Shown: positions 17,434 to 28,836, counted from the first letter of the stretch. The stretch: DNA of 40,963 nt from Alphaproteobacteria bacterium (GCA_030431935.1 JAUIIC010000007.1:1-40963); one strand, 5' to 3'. Notes: generated by a model from the letters alone, not told the origin. Translations and numbers: made by a program.

Positions 17434-18078
17434 ATGACTCAGGATATCTTCATTCTCGGGGCGGGCGGGCATGGCGTAAGCGTTGCCAATGTTGCCGTCT
17501 CGGCCGGCTATCGCCTTGCCGGGTTCATCGACGAGCGTCGGGCCGGAGAAACGGTTCTTGGGGCCGATGTCCTGCCGGAGCGGGCGATCGAAGATTCTCC
17601 CTTGACCCCGCTGTCTGTCGCGATCGGCGCGAACTTCGCGCGCGAGCGTGTGGCGCAGGCCCTTGTCGCGCGCCTTGGGGCAGAGCGTTTCCCGGTCCTG
17701 GTCCATGCCACGGCCAGCATCGGGATCCAGAGCGCCCTCGGTCCCGGCACGGTCGTCATGCCCAATGCCACGGTCGGGCCCAATTCGCGGATCGGGGCCT
17801 TCTGCATCGTCAACACGAACGCCTCGGTCGATCATGACACCGTCATGGGGGATTTCGCCTCGGTCGCGCCCGGGGCGCATCTGGGCGGGAACGTACACCT
17901 CGGACCGCGCAGCGCGGTCAGCATCGGGGCCACCGTCCGCCATGGCGTTCGCGTCGGGGCGGACGCGGTGCTGGGTGGCGCGGCCTACCTGGACCGGGAT
18001 ATCGGGGACGGCGTCGTGGCCTGGGGGGTGCCTGCCCGGGTCCGCCGCAGCCGCCTCCGCACCGATCCCTATCTCTAG
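17434..18078 (+). CDS. NeuD/PglD-family sugar O-/N-acetyltransferase (left-handed beta-helix)
   Basis: MTQDIFILGAGGHGVSVANVA...GFIDE; hexapeptide repeats IGIQSALGPGTVVMPNATVGPNSRIGAFCIVNTNASVDHD. Confidence 0.88.
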   Translation: MTQDIFILGAGGHGVSVANVAVSAGYRLAGFIDERRAGETVLGADVLPERAIEDSPLTPLSVAIGANFARERVAQALVARLGAERFPVLVHATASIGIQSALGPGTVVMPNATVGPNSRIGAFCIVNTNASVDHDTVMGDFASVAPGAHLGGNVHLGPRSAVSIGATVRHGVRVGADAVLGGAAYLDRDIGDGVVAWGVPARVRRSRLRTDPYL

Positions 18079-18126
18079 CCCGGGGCGGGGCCTGTCGCAG
18101 GGCACCCTTCTCGATATGACCGGGGC

Positions 18127-19284
18127 TCAGGACCTCTGCCCCCACCGGGCCGCCCCGGCATAAGTGATCCGCCTCAGAACCCACTCGAACGGCCCCAACG
18201 GCGCCCGGCGAAGCCAGACGGCCAGCGCCGCGATCAGCGCGAGGGTCAGCCCGAACGCCACCCCCAGAGCGGCGAACCGGCCCAGGTCTTCCCAAAGCCC
18301 CAGTCCGTAGGCTGCGAAGACGCTCGACAGCAGGATCGACTGGCCCAGGTAGACGCTCAGGCTGGCTCCGCCTGCGGCCAGCACGCGGGCCATCACCGGC
18401 CCCGGCGGCCGCGCCAGCGCCGCGATCCCGCCCAGATAGCCCAGCGTGGCCACCGGCGCCACCGCCAGGGTCAGCGCCGCTCCCGGTAGCGCCGGGCCCC
18501 ACTGCCACAGCGCCGCGCCCGCCAGGCTCGTCACCAGCCCGGGCGCCAGGCACAGCCGCCGCGCCCGACGCCACAGCGCGTGGTCGGGCCGGTCGATCAG
18601 CCCCGATCGCACCGCGGCAAGCCCCAGGCAGAACCAGCCCAGCGCCGCGATCCCCTGCGTGGCCAGCGTGAACGGCATCACCAGCGCGAATCCGATGCTG
18701 CGAAACATCACCGCCTCGGCAAAGGATCCCTGTCCCAGAAACGCGCGTTCAAGCGCCAGGATGTCCTCGGGCACGGGTTCACCGGGAAGATACAGCACCA
18801 GGGCCACCGGCACCTGCACCGTCAGAAGCACCGCTCCCACCCGGACCAGCCGCCGCACCGGCCAGTCGCGCCAGAAATACAGGACCGACCCGGTGACGGC
18901 ATAGACCACCAGAATGTCGCCGGGAAAGAACAGGCAGCCATGCGCCACCCCAAGCACCGCCAGCCCGATCATCCGGTTGCGATAGACCGGTCCGAACGCC
19001 AGCCCGTGCCGCTTTGCCGCCTCCACCATGAAGCCCAGGCCCACGCCGAACATGAACGAGAACAGGCCATAGGACTTGGACAGCGCCAGCCCATGCACCA
19101 GCCACAGCGCCACCGCATCGCCCGGCCCGCGCACCGTGGGCGCGGCAAAAGGCTCCAGCGCCGAAAAGGCGATGAATTGCACGTTGACCGCAACGATCCC
19201 GAAGAGTGCCACCAGCCGCAACCAGTCGGGCATCAGCGCGCGGGATCGGCCGCTGCCGGGCACGGGGCTATCGGCCTGGCTCAT
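18127..19284 (-). CDS. DUF418/YeiB-family membrane protein
   Basis: PDWLRLVALFGIVAVNVQFI..., FSFMFGVGLGFMVE, C-terminal YLGQSILLSSVFAAYGLGL...GPFEWVLRRITYA. Confidence 0.85.
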   Translation of the reverse strand: MSQADSPVPGSGRSRALMPDWLRLVALFGIVAVNVQFIAFSALEPFAAPTVRGPGDAVALWLVHGLALSKSYGLFSFMFGVGLGFMVEAAKRHGLAFGPVYRNRMIGLAVLGVAHGCLFFPGDILVVYAVTGSVLYFWRDWPVRRLVRVGAVLLTVQVPVALVLYLPGEPVPEDILALERAFLGQGSFAEAVMFRSIGFALVMPFTLATQGIAALGWFCLGLAAVRSGLIDRPDHALWRRARRLCLAPGLVTSLAGAALWQWGPALPGAALTLAVAPVATLGYLGGIAALARPPGPVMARVLAAGGASLSVYLGQSILLSSVFAAYGLGLWEDLGRFAALGVAFGLTLALIAALAVWLRRAPLGPFEWVLRRITYAGAARWGQRS

Positions 19285-19452
19285 GGGGTGCTCTCTCTTT
19301 TCTGTGCCTTCTGCCTAGCGGTTGACGGCATCGTTGCAAAGCCCGCCGCCGGTTGTTTTTCCGGGGCGGCTCATCAGGGGTCGTCGGCCCCCGGGGCCGG
19401 CAGGGGGCCTGCCGTGCGCGCCTGCATGAGGCGCCGCGGACCGACATAAGGC

Positions 19453-19488
19453 GCCGACGTGTTGCCGACGTATTGCCGACGCGATGCA
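19453..19488. repeat. Short repeat cluster (three gccgacg-type units) shared with the 28906-28944 locus
   Basis: gccgacgtgttgccgacgtattgccgacgcgatgca; reverse complement matches gcatcgcgtcggcaaaacgtcggca at 28911 onward with one mismatch over 25 nt. Confidence 0.7.
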
Positions 19489-19511
19489 GCCTGCCGAAAC
19501 CGGGCTGCCGG

Positions 19512-20129
19512 TCAGCTGTCCGGCGGGATCAATCCCATCCCGCGCAGGTAGATGCCAATTCCGGATTCGAGCAGTTCCTCGGGCGGGAAAGGGGCCGTCC
19601 GCCCCGGTGCGCCGCGCGCGAAAAGCTCGACCACGCCGTGGCTCATCGCCCAGATATGGGCCGAGAACATCGCGGCGGGCGGCCTCTTCTCGGGCGGGAT
19701 ATGTTCCGAAAGCGCAGCGGCGGCCTTCTCCAGCACCGCCGAGGCGCGGGCGGCCACCACGGCCAGTTCCGGCGTGCGGTTCACCGATATGCCGCTTTCG
19801 AACATCGCCACGTAATGCCCGGGATACTTGCGGGCAAAGGCAAGATAGGCGCGCCCCGTCGCCTCGAAGCTGGCCAGGGCCGAGGGCTGACCGGACTGAA
19901 AGGCGTAGTCCATCAGGTCCGCGAAGATCTCGTAGCCCTGCCTCGCCGCCTCCGCGATCAGGTCCTCGCGGCCCTCGAAATGGCGGTAGACGGCGGCGGG
20001 GGTGACGCCGGCCTCGCGCGCGGCCTCGGACAGGGTAAAGCCAGCCGGGCCCTTTTCCTCGACCAGCTTCAGCGCCGCCTCGACCAGGGCCTGGCGCAGG
20101 TTGCCGTGGTGATAGCCGCGCTTAGGCAT
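19512..20129 (-). CDS. TetR/AcrR family transcriptional regulator
   Basis: [67 protein letters not shown]. Confidence 0.93.
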   Translation of the reverse strand: MPKRGYHHGNLRQALVEAALKLVEEKGPAGFTLSEAAREAGVTPAAVYRHFEGREDLIAEAARQGYEIFADLMDYAFQSGQPSALASFEATGRAYLAFARKYPGHYVAMFESGISVNRTPELAVVAARASAVLEKAAAALSEHIPPEKRPPAAMFSAHIWAMSHGVVELFARGAPGRTAPFPPEELLESGIGIYLRGMGLIPPDS

Positions 20130-21009
20130 TCCAGATGTCGGGGCCCCCGCAGATCAGCGGATCGGGCGCGCAGGCGGCGTTCGGGTCCTTGCCGGCATAG
20201 TCGATCCCCGACAGAACCGCGCGGATCGCGGCGATGCGGGCGCGCCGCTTGTCGTCCGAGCGCACCACGGTCCAGGGGGCGGCGTCGGTATGGCCGTGCC
20301 GGAGCGTCTCGGCGATGGCGTCGCTATAGGCGTCCCAGCGCGCCAGCCCGTCGACGTCGATGCGCGACAGTTTCCACTGTTTCAGCGGATCGGATTCGCG
20401 TTGCAGGAAGCGGCGCAACTGCTCGGCCCGGCCCACGTTCAGCCAGAGCTTGACGAAATGGACGCCTTCGTCGACCAGCATGTCCTCGAACTGGGGCAGC
20501 TGGCGGAAGAAGTGGCGGCGTTCCTCGGGCGTGCAGAAGCCGAAGACATGCTCGACAACGCCCCGGTTGTACCAGCTGCGGTCGAAGAGAACGATCTCGC
20601 CGGCGGTGGGCAACTGGCGGACATAGCGCTGGAAATACCATTCGCCGCGCTCGGTGTCGGACGGCTTGGACAGCGCCACCACGCGCGCGACACGCGGGTT
20701 AAGATTCTCGCGGAACCGCTTGATCGTGCCGCCTTTTCCGGCCGCGTCGCGGCCCTCGAACACCACGACCACACGCTTGCCCGTGGCCTTCACATCGGCC
20801 TGGAACTTGACCACCTCCAGTTGCAGCGCGGCGAGCGCGGCGTCGTAGTCGTTGCGGCCCATCCGGGCGTCATGGGGATAGCCCGGATCGAGGATATCCT
20901 TCTTGCCGCCCTCCTCGATGGCGGTGCGGATCGCCGCGGGGACGTCGTTGCGGAAGAAGCGCGAGATGGCGCCGTCGAAGGGCAGGGTGGGGGTCGGACT
21001 TTCTGTCAT
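20122..21009 (-). CDS. ppk2: Polyphosphate kinase 2
   Basis: [79 protein letters not shown]. Confidence 0.96.
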   Translation of the reverse strand: MTESPTPTLPFDGAISRFFRNDVPAAIRTAIEEGGKKDILDPGYPHDARMGRNDYDAALAALQLEVVKFQADVKATGKRVVVVFEGRDAAGKGGTIKRFRENLNPRVARVVALSKPSDTERGEWYFQRYVRQLPTAGEIVLFDRSWYNRGVVEHVFGFCTPEERRHFFRQLPQFEDMLVDEGVHFVKLWLNVGRAEQLRRFLQRESDPLKQWKLSRIDVDGLARWDAYSDAIAETLRHGHTDAAPWTVVRSDDKRRARIAAIRAVLSGIDYAGKDPNAACAPDPLICGGPDIWNA

Positions 21010-21037
21010 GGTCCCGCCAGTATCGCGATGCCGCGGC

Positions 21038-22030
21038 CTAGCGCAATCCGGCACGCGCCGCTACACGGTCGATGGCGGCCTCGACCGCGTCCGCGGCAAC
21101 GTGATGGGGCATGTGGCCGATGCCCTCCAGCCGGGTCAGCCGCGCGCCGGGGATCTGGGTGGCCAGCGGTTCGGAATGGATGGTCAGCGGCACGATCTCG
21201 TCCTCGGTGCCGTGCACGATCTCGGTGGGCACGCCGATGCCGCCATAGCGGGCCGACATCTCGACGATATGCGGGTAAAGCGAGTTCACCTGCCGGGCGT
21301 TGGCGCGCAGCGTCTCGCGGCGGAGCGTCAGGCCCACGCCGATATGATCTGCATAGCCCTCGGGCGGGGCCTGGGGTGCGAAGATGCCCGCGATCGCCTC
21401 GTCCGCGCGCGAGAGCGGCACGAAGGCTGTCAGCATCGGCACGACGGTGGCGGCCCCCAGCCGGGAAGAGGCGATGCCGTAAAGCGGCCCCAGCCCGCCG
21501 GGCCAGGGGTTCGACGCGCCCGACAGCACGACAAGGCCCGACAGCGCGTCGGGGCGTTCCAGCGCCCAGGCCAGCGCCACGGCCCCGCCGTAGGAATGGC
21601 CCAGCACGATGGGCCGCTCGGCCCCCAGTTGCGCCGCCGCCGCCTGCAACAGGATCGCCTGTTCCGCCGGTGGCTCTGCCGCGGTGTTGAGCGCGCCGCC
21701 ATAGGCGTCGCTGGCCCGGTCGCTCCAGCCCAGGCCGGGTCGGTCGAAGGCGATCACGCGATACCGGTCGGCCAGCCGGTCCATGAAGGCGAATGTGAAA
21801 TCGCGCGTGCTGCCGCTGGCCCCGTGGATCAGCACCAGGTCGGGCCCGCTGCCGCGCACCACGGCATGGACGCGCCGTCCGTCCACCTCGATGAACTGGC
21901 CCTCGGGCGGGAAGGCCTGTTCGGCCGCCGTTTCGCGCCGGTCCGCGCGCGCGTCCACGATCACGCCGCAGCCCGAGAGGCCGACGAAGGTGGCGAGGGT
22001 GAGGGTCAGGGCCAAGGCTGTCCTGCGCAT
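21038..22030 (-). CDS. Alpha/beta hydrolase with probable lipoprotein signal
   Basis: [22 protein letters not shown] lipobox; [39 protein letters not shown] nucleophile elbow; GIGHMPHH. Confidence 0.9.
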   Translation of the reverse strand: MRRTALALTLTLATFVGLSGCGVIVDARADRRETAAEQAFPPEGQFIEVDGRRVHAVVRGSGPDLVLIHGASGSTRDFTFAFMDRLADRYRVIAFDRPGLGWSDRASDAYGGALNTAAEPPAEQAILLQAAAAQLGAERPIVLGHSYGGAVALAWALERPDALSGLVVLSGASNPWPGGLGPLYGIASSRLGAATVVPMLTAFVPLSRADEAIAGIFAPQAPPEGYADHIGVGLTLRRETLRANARQVNSLYPHIVEMSARYGGIGVPTEIVHGTEDEIVPLTIHSEPLATQIPGARLTRLEGIGHMPHHVAADAVEAAIDRVAARAGLR

Positions 22031-22088
22031 GTTCTGTCCGGGCGGCTGCCAGACGGGACGTAGCCCCGCGGTCCGGACTGCCAAGGGG

Positions 22089-23030
22089 TCAGCCGCGCAG
22101 GTCGGTCCGGTCCTGCCCGATGCGCGCCATGTCGAAGGGCGTGGTCAGGTACATCTCGGAGATCCAGTTGCCGTAAAGCAGGTGCGCATGGCTGCGCCAG
22201 CGGTTCTGCGGATCGCGCGAGGGATCGTCGCCGGGGTAGTAGTTGAGCGGCACGTTGATGGCGCTGCCGCTGGCGACGTCGCGGTCGTATTCCTCCTTCA
22301 GGGTGCCGCTGTCGTATTCGAAGTGGTTGAAAATGTAGAGCGCGCGATGCGCCGGATCCTCGACCAGACAGGGGCCAACCTCGTCCGAACCCAGAAGCGT
22401 CGTCAACCCGCCGCCGGCGCGGTCGATGTCGTCCTGCCGCACCTCGGTCCAGCGGCTGACGGGGATCACGAAATCGTCCGAAAACCCGCGCAGGTAGGGC
22501 GAGGCGGGCGCGAGATTGCGGTGCCGGAAGCAGCCGAAGGCCTTGTGGTCGAGCATGTGCTTGGGCACGCCGTGGAAATGGTGCACCATCGCCATCCCGC
22601 CCCAGCAGACGCCGAAGGTGGAATGCACGTTGGTCTGGGTCCAGTCCATGACCTCGCACAGCTCGTCCCAGTAGGACACCTCTTCGAAGGGCAGGTGCTC
22701 GATGGGCGCGCCGGTGATGATGAGCCCGTCGAACTTCTCGTCCTTGACCTCCTGGAAGGGGCGATAGAACGCCTCCATGTGGCTGGCCGAGGTGTTGCGC
22801 GACTGGTGTTCGGTCATCCGGATCAGGGTCAGCTCGATCTGAAGCGGCGTGGCGCCGATCAGCCGGGCGAACTGGGTTTCCGTCTGGATCTTCTTGGGCA
22901 TGAGGTTGAGCAGCCCGATCCGCAGGGGGCGGATGTCCTGGCGCGAGGCAAGCTCTTCGTCCATGACCATGACGCCCTCACGGGTGAGGACGTCATAGGC
23001 GGGCAGGTCGGACGGCAGCTTAATCGGCAT
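22089..23030 (-). CDS. metA: Homoserine O-acyltransferase, MetA family
   Basis: [85 protein letters not shown]. Confidence 0.95.
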   Translation of the reverse strand: MPIKLPSDLPAYDVLTREGVMVMDEELASRQDIRPLRIGLLNLMPKKIQTETQFARLIGATPLQIELTLIRMTEHQSRNTSASHMEAFYRPFQEVKDEKFDGLIITGAPIEHLPFEEVSYWDELCEVMDWTQTNVHSTFGVCWGGMAMVHHFHGVPKHMLDHKAFGCFRHRNLAPASPYLRGFSDDFVIPVSRWTEVRQDDIDRAGGGLTTLLGSDEVGPCLVEDPAHRALYIFNHFEYDSGTLKEEYDRDVASGSAINVPLNYYPGDDPSRDPQNRWRSHAHLLYGNWISEMYLTTPFDMARIGQDRTDLRG

Positions 23031-23041
23031 GGGGTGTCACC

Positions 23042-23935
23042 TCATCCTTCGGGACGGCGGACATAGGGCATGGCGTTCCGCGCCTCAAGGGCGTCGGCAA
23101 TCAGCCGGTCGAAGTCCGACGCGCTGTGGACGCGGGCCACGTCGGCGGCATCAACCGAAACGCCCCAGTTCCGCGCCATCGCCGCATAGCGCGGCTGGCG
23201 ATGCGCCAGCGCACGCGCATAGGTCCAGCGCACGAAGGCATCCGGGTCGACGCGGTCCTCGGTGGCGCCGGTTTCAGCCAGGTAGTCGGCCCAGGCGGTT
23301 TCGAGAAAGGCGCGCTGGTAGTACATGGGCTTGGGCGCGCGGTCGAAGCGGCGGATCAGTTCCTCGGTATGGGCCTCGCTGCCCCGGATCCAGACCATCA
23401 GGAGATTCGACGACAATTCGACCATCACCGGGTCGTCGGGATCCTCGGGATCGACCACCTCGCAGATCGAGCCCCCGGAATCGCAGACGAAGTTGTCGTA
23501 GCCATAGAGATCCTTCGCACGCTCGATGAAATGCGCGGTGTCCATCAGGGCGTTCACCTCGGCGACTCGATGCTGTTCCTGCCGGCGCAGATACTCGGCA
23601 AAGGGCAGGCCTCCCCGGGCCGGATCGCCGGGCTTGCCCAGGTAGGTCGAGAGAGGGGCGAGGTTGTTGAAGGTGATGTTGGATGCAATGTAGATCGAAT
23701 CCGACAGAAGCAGCTCGCGCAGGAACGGGTTGCGCATCGCCTCGCGCTTGAAGTTGTCGACGATGTGCTCGCCCATGTAGCGGGTGCCGATGCGGTAATC
23801 GATCGAGTAGTGGAACCAGCCGCCGGAGTCCCGCAGCATGTTGGACAGATGGGTCTTTCCAAGCCCGGACATGCCGAAGAGAAGCACGCGCTTTTTCTCG
23901 GCGTTCATCCAGTCGGAGGCGGAACCGTAGATCAT
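23042..23935 (-). CDS. P-loop ATPase of unassigned function
   Basis: Walker A LFGMSGLGKTHLSNML near the N-terminus; 297 aa. Confidence 0.7.
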   Translation of the reverse strand: MIYGSASDWMNAEKKRVLLFGMSGLGKTHLSNMLRDSGGWFHYSIDYRIGTRYMGEHIVDNFKREAMRNPFLRELLLSDSIYIASNITFNNLAPLSTYLGKPGDPARGGLPFAEYLRRQEQHRVAEVNALMDTAHFIERAKDLYGYDNFVCDSGGSICEVVDPEDPDDPVMVELSSNLLMVWIRGSEAHTEELIRRFDRAPKPMYYQRAFLETAWADYLAETGATEDRVDPDAFVRWTYARALAHRQPRYAAMARNWGVSVDAADVARVHSASDFDRLIADALEARNAMPYVRRPEG

Positions 23936-24008
23936 TTCTGCTCCCTGTTTCGGGCGTTCCTAGCGCGGGAACGCCCGGCGCGACAATGGGAAGGTGCGGG
24001 TCCGCAAC

Positions 24009-24037
24009 GAAAACGGGCCGCGGCATCGCCACGGCCC
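24009..24037 (-). terminator. Rho-independent terminator after the OmpP1/FadL-type gene
   Basis: On minus strand gggccgtggc-gat-gccgcggccc (10-bp stem with one G-T wobble) followed by gttttcg. Confidence 0.7.
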
Positions 24038-24063
24038 TTCCGATCTGCGCATTTGTGCGGATA

Positions 24064-25188
24064 TCAGAACTGGAAGCCCAGCTTGACGCCCACGCTCAGC
24101 GCGCTGTTGCCGGTGAAGGTGGCGCGCGCCACGTCCGGGGTGCCCGTCTCGGGCTGTGCGTCACCCAGCAGCGTATAGTTCACGCCCGTGGTGATCGAGT
24201 AGTTGTCGCGCGTGTAGACCGCCGCGATGGTCGCACCGTACTGCCCGTTGGTGGGGGCGAGCGGCGACACCAGCGGATCGCCACTCGGCTCGTAGGCGAC
24301 CGAGAAGGAGCCCGCCCAGGTATCGGAAAACTGCCGCCCGATCCCAAGCGAATAGCGATAGCTGTCGGGAAGATCGACAAGCCCCTCGCCGGTCGCTCCG
24401 ACGAAGTTCACGGGATTGATGCGAAAATTGCTCCAGTCCGCCCAGCGGAACCCGGCGAAGAGCAGAGTGTCCTCGGCGATGCCCGTCTGGAAATCGATGT
24501 TCAGCGACTGTGGCGTCTGCACCGCGGTCGTGCTGGTCAGTGCGACGGGGGCAAGGCCCGTTTCGCTGGTCGCCATGTTGTGCGTGATGGCGGAATAATA
24601 GGTCACGGCAAGGCGCAGCGCGATTTCGGGGATCTCGTACGCGGCGCCGAGGCCATAGCCATAGCCCGTGTCGTTGCCGAGCGTGACACCATAGCCGCTA
24701 ACGCCAGCAGGCGGCGGTCCGCCATAGGCGAGGCCGTTCAGGTTGATGACACCGCTGGCCGTCTGCCCGCGCAGAAGCGCGTGGGCGCTGAAATTCTCGG
24801 TGAACTTGTAGCGCGCCAGCAGGGACAGGGCGTGGGTCTCGGCCCGTGCGGTCGTGCCGCCGAGTGCCACCGATGTCAGGCCATAGCTTATGTCCGCGCC
24901 GAAGGGCTGTTCGTACTGGAACCCGACGGTCAGCTTGTCGGTCAGCTCTGTCGTCAGGCTGAAGCTCGGCAGAAGGAAGCTGCCCGCCACGTTGCCCGAG
25001 GGCCCGCTGCCGAAGGCTGCCACGTCCACGCCGGACACGCTGGGAAAGGCCGCGCCGAAGCTGAGTTCGACGTAGGTGCCCTCGTTGAAGATCCAGGACG
25101 TCGGCTGGTTGGTCCGGTCGATGCCGCCGGCGCTGGCGCTGCCCGCCACAAGGGTTGCAGCCGCCGCGGTCACAAGAATTCGGTTCAT
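24064..25188 (-). CDS. Outer membrane protein transport protein, OmpP1/FadL/TodX family
   Basis: Signal peptide MNRILVTAAAATLVAGSASAGGIDRTNQPTSWIFNEGTYVELSFGAAFPSVSG; alternating beta-barrel pattern ending in FQF. Confidence 0.88.
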   Translation of the reverse strand: MNRILVTAAAATLVAGSASAGGIDRTNQPTSWIFNEGTYVELSFGAAFPSVSGVDVAAFGSGPSGNVAGSFLLPSFSLTTELTDKLTVGFQYEQPFGADISYGLTSVALGGTTARAETHALSLLARYKFTENFSAHALLRGQTASGVINLNGLAYGGPPPAGVSGYGVTLGNDTGYGYGLGAAYEIPEIALRLAVTYYSAITHNMATSETGLAPVALTSTTAVQTPQSLNIDFQTGIAEDTLLFAGFRWADWSNFRINPVNFVGATGEGLVDLPDSYRYSLGIGRQFSDTWAGSFSVAYEPSGDPLVSPLAPTNGQYGATIAAVYTRDNYSITTGVNYTLLGDAQPETGTPDVARATFTGNSALSVGVKLGFQF

Positions 25189-25303
25189 GCGTCCCATACC
25201 TCCCCGAAACGCGATTGACCATGTTCACGGCGGCTGGAAGGTTCCGGTCAAACCTGACGTTGGGTCAGGGCCGCCGCGGGGCACAAGGTGTTGCGTGCCT
25301 GCC

Positions 25304-26191
25304 CTAGGTCCGGCGGGATTCGGCGCGGATATTGAGGTAATTCGCGCCGAAGATCACCGCGGCGCCGACAAAGACGATGGGGTCGAGCACCTCTCCATAG
25401 ACCCACATCCCCACCAGGGCGACGATCGGAAGCCGGGCGAAGTCGATCGGCATGACGACGGTGGCGGGGGCCAGCGACAGGGCCTTGGTCAGGCAGAAAT
25501 GCGCAAGAAGGCCCGCGCAACCGATCAGCACCAGCCAGGGCCAGGACATCGCCGAGGGCAGGGCGATGTCCCCGTCGAACCCGGCAAAGCCCAGCCCCAG
25601 CACGGTCTGGATCACGGTCAGCCAGAACATGATGCAGGTGATCGTCTCTGTCCGGGTCAGGCGGCGCGTGAAGACGGCGGACCCGGCGAAGCAGACCGCC
25701 GCGATGGCCGCCGCGACAAGCCCGGGGCTGAACGCCTCGGCCCCGGGGCGCGCGACCACAAGGATGCCAAGGAAGCCCAGCAGCGCGGCAAGGACCCGCG
25801 TGCGGGTCAGCCGCTCTCTCAACACCAGCGGCGCCAAAACCGTGACCCAGAGCGGCGAGGTGAACTCCAGCGCGAAGACCTGCGCCAGCGGCGCAACTGT
25901 GATGGCGTAGAACCACAGGTTCTGACCGGCGAAATGGCAGCTGTTGCGCACGACATGAAGCGGCATGTGCCGGGCCCGGATCTCGTGCAGGTGTCCGAAG
26001 CTGCGCGCAACGACCAGCACGATGGCCAGCCCGATGAGCGAGCGGAACAGCATGATCTCGAAGGTGTCGAGCTCGAAGGACACCGCGCGCCCCGCCACGG
26101 CCATCGAGGTGAAGGACACGATCGCCCCCAGCATCCATGCGGCCGCGCGCAAGGCGTTGGCCAGCGGATCGGGCACGGTGGCAGAGGTCAT
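25304..26191 (-). CDS. DMT-superfamily transporter, EamA domains
   Basis: Ten-TM-like hydrophobic pattern; LFRSLIGLAIVLV, EFTSPLWVTVLAPLVLRERLTRTRVLAALLGFLGILVVARPG. Confidence 0.9.
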   Translation of the reverse strand: MTSATVPDPLANALRAAAWMLGAIVSFTSMAVAGRAVSFELDTFEIMLFRSLIGLAIVLVVARSFGHLHEIRARHMPLHVVRNSCHFAGQNLWFYAITVAPLAQVFALEFTSPLWVTVLAPLVLRERLTRTRVLAALLGFLGILVVARPGAEAFSPGLVAAAIAAVCFAGSAVFTRRLTRTETITCIMFWLTVIQTVLGLGFAGFDGDIALPSAMSWPWLVLIGCAGLLAHFCLTKALSLAPATVVMPIDFARLPIVALVGMWVYGEVLDPIVFVGAAVIFGANYLNIRAESRRT

Positions 26192-26259
26192 GGGGTGATC
26201 CGGGTCAGGAACGTCGAATCCTTAGACACTCCTGCGTGCGGCGCGTCAACGCCGCGCGG

Positions 26260-26445
26260 TCAAGCCAGCAAGAGCGCCAGGCAACCGACAAGCGCCACCG
26301 CGAACGCACCAGAGTAGAACCCGCCCTGTTTAACAAGGGGGCGCGCGGTGTGGCAATAGCTGCACCGTGTTCCGAAAAATCGCATTTTGTGACCACAGAA
26401 CTCGCACGTGAACGGACGCCTCACAGTCGCCATCTCACACTCCAC
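26260..26445 (-). CDS. Small zinc-ribbon-like protein with C-terminal TM segment (61 aa)
   Basis: FTCEFCGHKMRFFGTRCSYCHTARPL (CX2C-X10-CX2C) followed by hydrophobic GGFYSGAFAVALVGCLALLLA. Confidence 0.6.
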   Translation of the reverse strand: MECEMATVRRPFTCEFCGHKMRFFGTRCSYCHTARPLVKQGGFYSGAFAVALVGCLALLLA

Positions 26446-26671
26446 ATGACGCGCGGAAAGCCTATTTCCGTTGCGTGATATTCACATGAACGATGTCCGT
26501 TTTTCGACACGTGGCGGCGGATTAGTGACTCTTGCGCGCCGATTGGGAGCCATGTGCTACACAAACGTGCAGCCGGAACGCCCATTGGTGTTCCGCCGGG
26601 ATCGCCAATCTACCCTGGGTCGTGGGCCGGGTCTTCTTTATCCGACTCGCCCGCCCTGCGGGCCTCGTCGG

Positions 26672-27286
26672 TCAGCCGACCGTCTTGGCGATGAAGATGT
26701 CGTGCTCGATCCGCCATTCCAGCCCGTGGGCCCGCGACCAGTCGACCAGCCTGTCGAGCGTCGGGTAATCCGGATAGTCGCTGTTCGAGGGCAGGAAGCA
26801 GCGCACGTCGTTGCTCAGGATCGAGACCCGGCCCAACCGGTCGAGGTGCCCCGCGATCGCGGCCAGTTCATCCTCGACAGGGCAGTCCTGGCTGCCCTGG
26901 AAGGTGACGCCCGCTGAATAGTGACCATCGAGCCAGAAGTTGCAGTCGCCCGAGATGCGCGGCAACAGGTCGGGCAGGACTGTCTCGCTTACGTCGTTGA
27001 AGAGTTCCACGTCCTTGCCGGCGAACCTCTTGGCGGCCTTGGCGAAAAGCTTCGGCTCGGGCTCGATGGAATAGACCTTGCCGAAGTGGCGCAGCAGGAA
27101 CGCCGTGGTCGTGCCGCGAAAGGTCCCGGTTTCGATCCAGGGCGCGCCGGGCACGCCATGCGCCAGCAGCACGCTTTCCTTGACACCCTGCGGCGCGTGG
27201 TCGAGATAGCCGCGCTTGCGCCAGTGCATCAGGCCGGGCAGGTCCGCCAGGAAGGACCCGCCCCGCGACGGTGCCGTCACTCCCAT
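26672..27286 (-). CDS. Class I SAM-dependent methyltransferase-like protein
   Basis: [75 protein letters not shown]. Confidence 0.7.
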   Translation of the reverse strand: MGVTAPSRGGSFLADLPGLMHWRKRGYLDHAPQGVKESVLLAHGVPGAPWIETGTFRGTTTAFLLRHFGKVYSIEPEPKLFAKAAKRFAGKDVELFNDVSETVLPDLLPRISGDCNFWLDGHYSAGVTFQGSQDCPVEDELAAIAGHLDRLGRVSILSNDVRCFLPSNSDYPDYPTLDRLVDWSRAHGLEWRIEHDIFIAKTVG

Positions 27287-28836
27287 TCGATCGTCCCCGG
27301 CGGCTTCGAGGTGATGTCGTAGGTCACGCGGTTGATGCCCTTCACCTCGTTGATGATCCGGGTGGCGGTCTCGCCGAGAAACTCGTGCGAGAACGGGTAG
27401 AAATCGGCCGTCATCCCGTCGACCGAGGTCACCGCCCGCAGGGCGCAGGCGTAATCGTAGGTGCGCGCGTCGCCCATCACGCCCACGGTGCGCACCGGCA
27501 GGATCGCGGCGAAGGCCTGCCAGATCTCGTCATAGAGCCCGTGCTTGCGGATCTGGTCGATGAAGACGGCATCGGCCTGGCGCAGGATCTCCAGCTTGTC
27601 GCGGGTGATCTCTCCGGGGCAGCGAATGGCAAGGCCGGGGCCGGGGAAGGGGTGGCGCCCGATGAAGCTGTCGGGCAGGCCCAGTTCGCGGCCGAGCGCG
27701 CGGACCTCGTCCTTGAAGAGTTCGCGCAGCGGTTCCACCAGCTTGAGCCCCATCTTCTCGGGCAGGCCGCCCACGTTGTGGTGCGACTTGATCGTGGCCG
27801 ACGGCCCGCCCGAGACGGACACGGATTCGATCACGTCGGGATAAAGCGTGCCCTGGGCCAGGAACTCGGCGCCCTCGATCCGGTCCGCGTATTTCTGGAA
27901 CACGTCGATGAAGAGCCGCCCGATGGTCTTGCGCTTGGTCTCGGGGTCGCTGACGCCGTCGAGCGCGCCGAGGAACAGCTCGGACTCGTCGGCATGGATC
28001 AGCGGGATGTTGTAGTGGTCGCGGAACATGCCCACGACCTCCTCGGCCTCGTTCTGGCGCAGAAGCCCGTGGTCGACGAAGACGCAGGTCAGCCGGTCGC
28101 CGATGGCCTCGTGGATCAGGACGGCGGCAACAGAGCTGTCGACACCGCCCGACAGCCCGCAGATCACCCGGCCGTCGCCGACCTGCGCGCGGATCTGCGC
28201 GATGGCCTCGTCGCGGTAGGCGGCCATGGTCCAGTCGCCGGTGAACCCGGCCAGGCGCGTGAAATTCTGAAGCATCACGCGGCCTTGCGGGGTGTGGTGC
28301 ACCTCGGGATGGAACTGGACGGCATAGAAATTCCGGGCCGCGTCGGCGGTGATCGCCAGCGGCGCGCCGGCCGAGGTGCCGATGACCTCGAAGCCCGGGG
28401 CCAGTTCGGTCACGCGGTCGCCATGGCTCATCCAGACTTCTTCGCGGCCGCCCGTGAAGAGCCCGGCGAAGATCGCGTCCGAGGTATGGGCGCCGGCGGG
28501 TTCGACATAGGCGCGCCCGAATTCGCGGTGATGCCCGGCTTCGACCTTGCCGCCGAGCTGGGTCATCATGACCTGCTGGCCGTAACAGATGCCGAGGATG
28601 GGAATGCCCATCCCGAACAGCTCTTGCGGGGCGCGGGGGCTGCCCGGTTCGGTGACGCTGGCGGGCCCGCCCGAGAGGATCACCGCGCGCGGGGCAAAGG
28701 CGCGCAGGAAGGCGGCGTCGACGTTCTGGTAGGGGTGGATCTCGCAGTAGACCCGGGCTTCGCGCAGGCGGCGCGCGATCAGCTGGGTCACCTGGCTGCC
28801 GAAGTCTATGATGAGAAGGCGCTGGTGGTCTGTCAT
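27277..28836 (-). CDS. guaA: GMP synthase (glutamine-hydrolysing)
   Basis: [82 protein letters not shown]-terminal PPGTIEWE. Confidence 0.99.
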   Translation of the reverse strand: MTDHQRLLIIDFGSQVTQLIARRLREARVYCEIHPYQNVDAAFLRAFAPRAVILSGGPASVTEPGSPRAPQELFGMGIPILGICYGQQVMMTQLGGKVEAGHHREFGRAYVEPAGAHTSDAIFAGLFTGGREEVWMSHGDRVTELAPGFEVIGTSAGAPLAITADAARNFYAVQFHPEVHHTPQGRVMLQNFTRLAGFTGDWTMAAYRDEAIAQIRAQVGDGRVICGLSGGVDSSVAAVLIHEAIGDRLTCVFVDHGLLRQNEAEEVVGMFRDHYNIPLIHADESELFLGALDGVSDPETKRKTIGRLFIDVFQKYADRIEGAEFLAQGTLYPDVIESVSVSGGPSATIKSHHNVGGLPEKMGLKLVEPLRELFKDEVRALGRELGLPDSFIGRHPFPGPGLAIRCPGEITRDKLEILRQADAVFIDQIRKHGLYDEIWQAFAAILPVRTVGVMGDARTYDYACALRAVTSVDGMTADFYPFSHEFLGETATRIINEVKGINRVTYDITSKPPGTIEWE

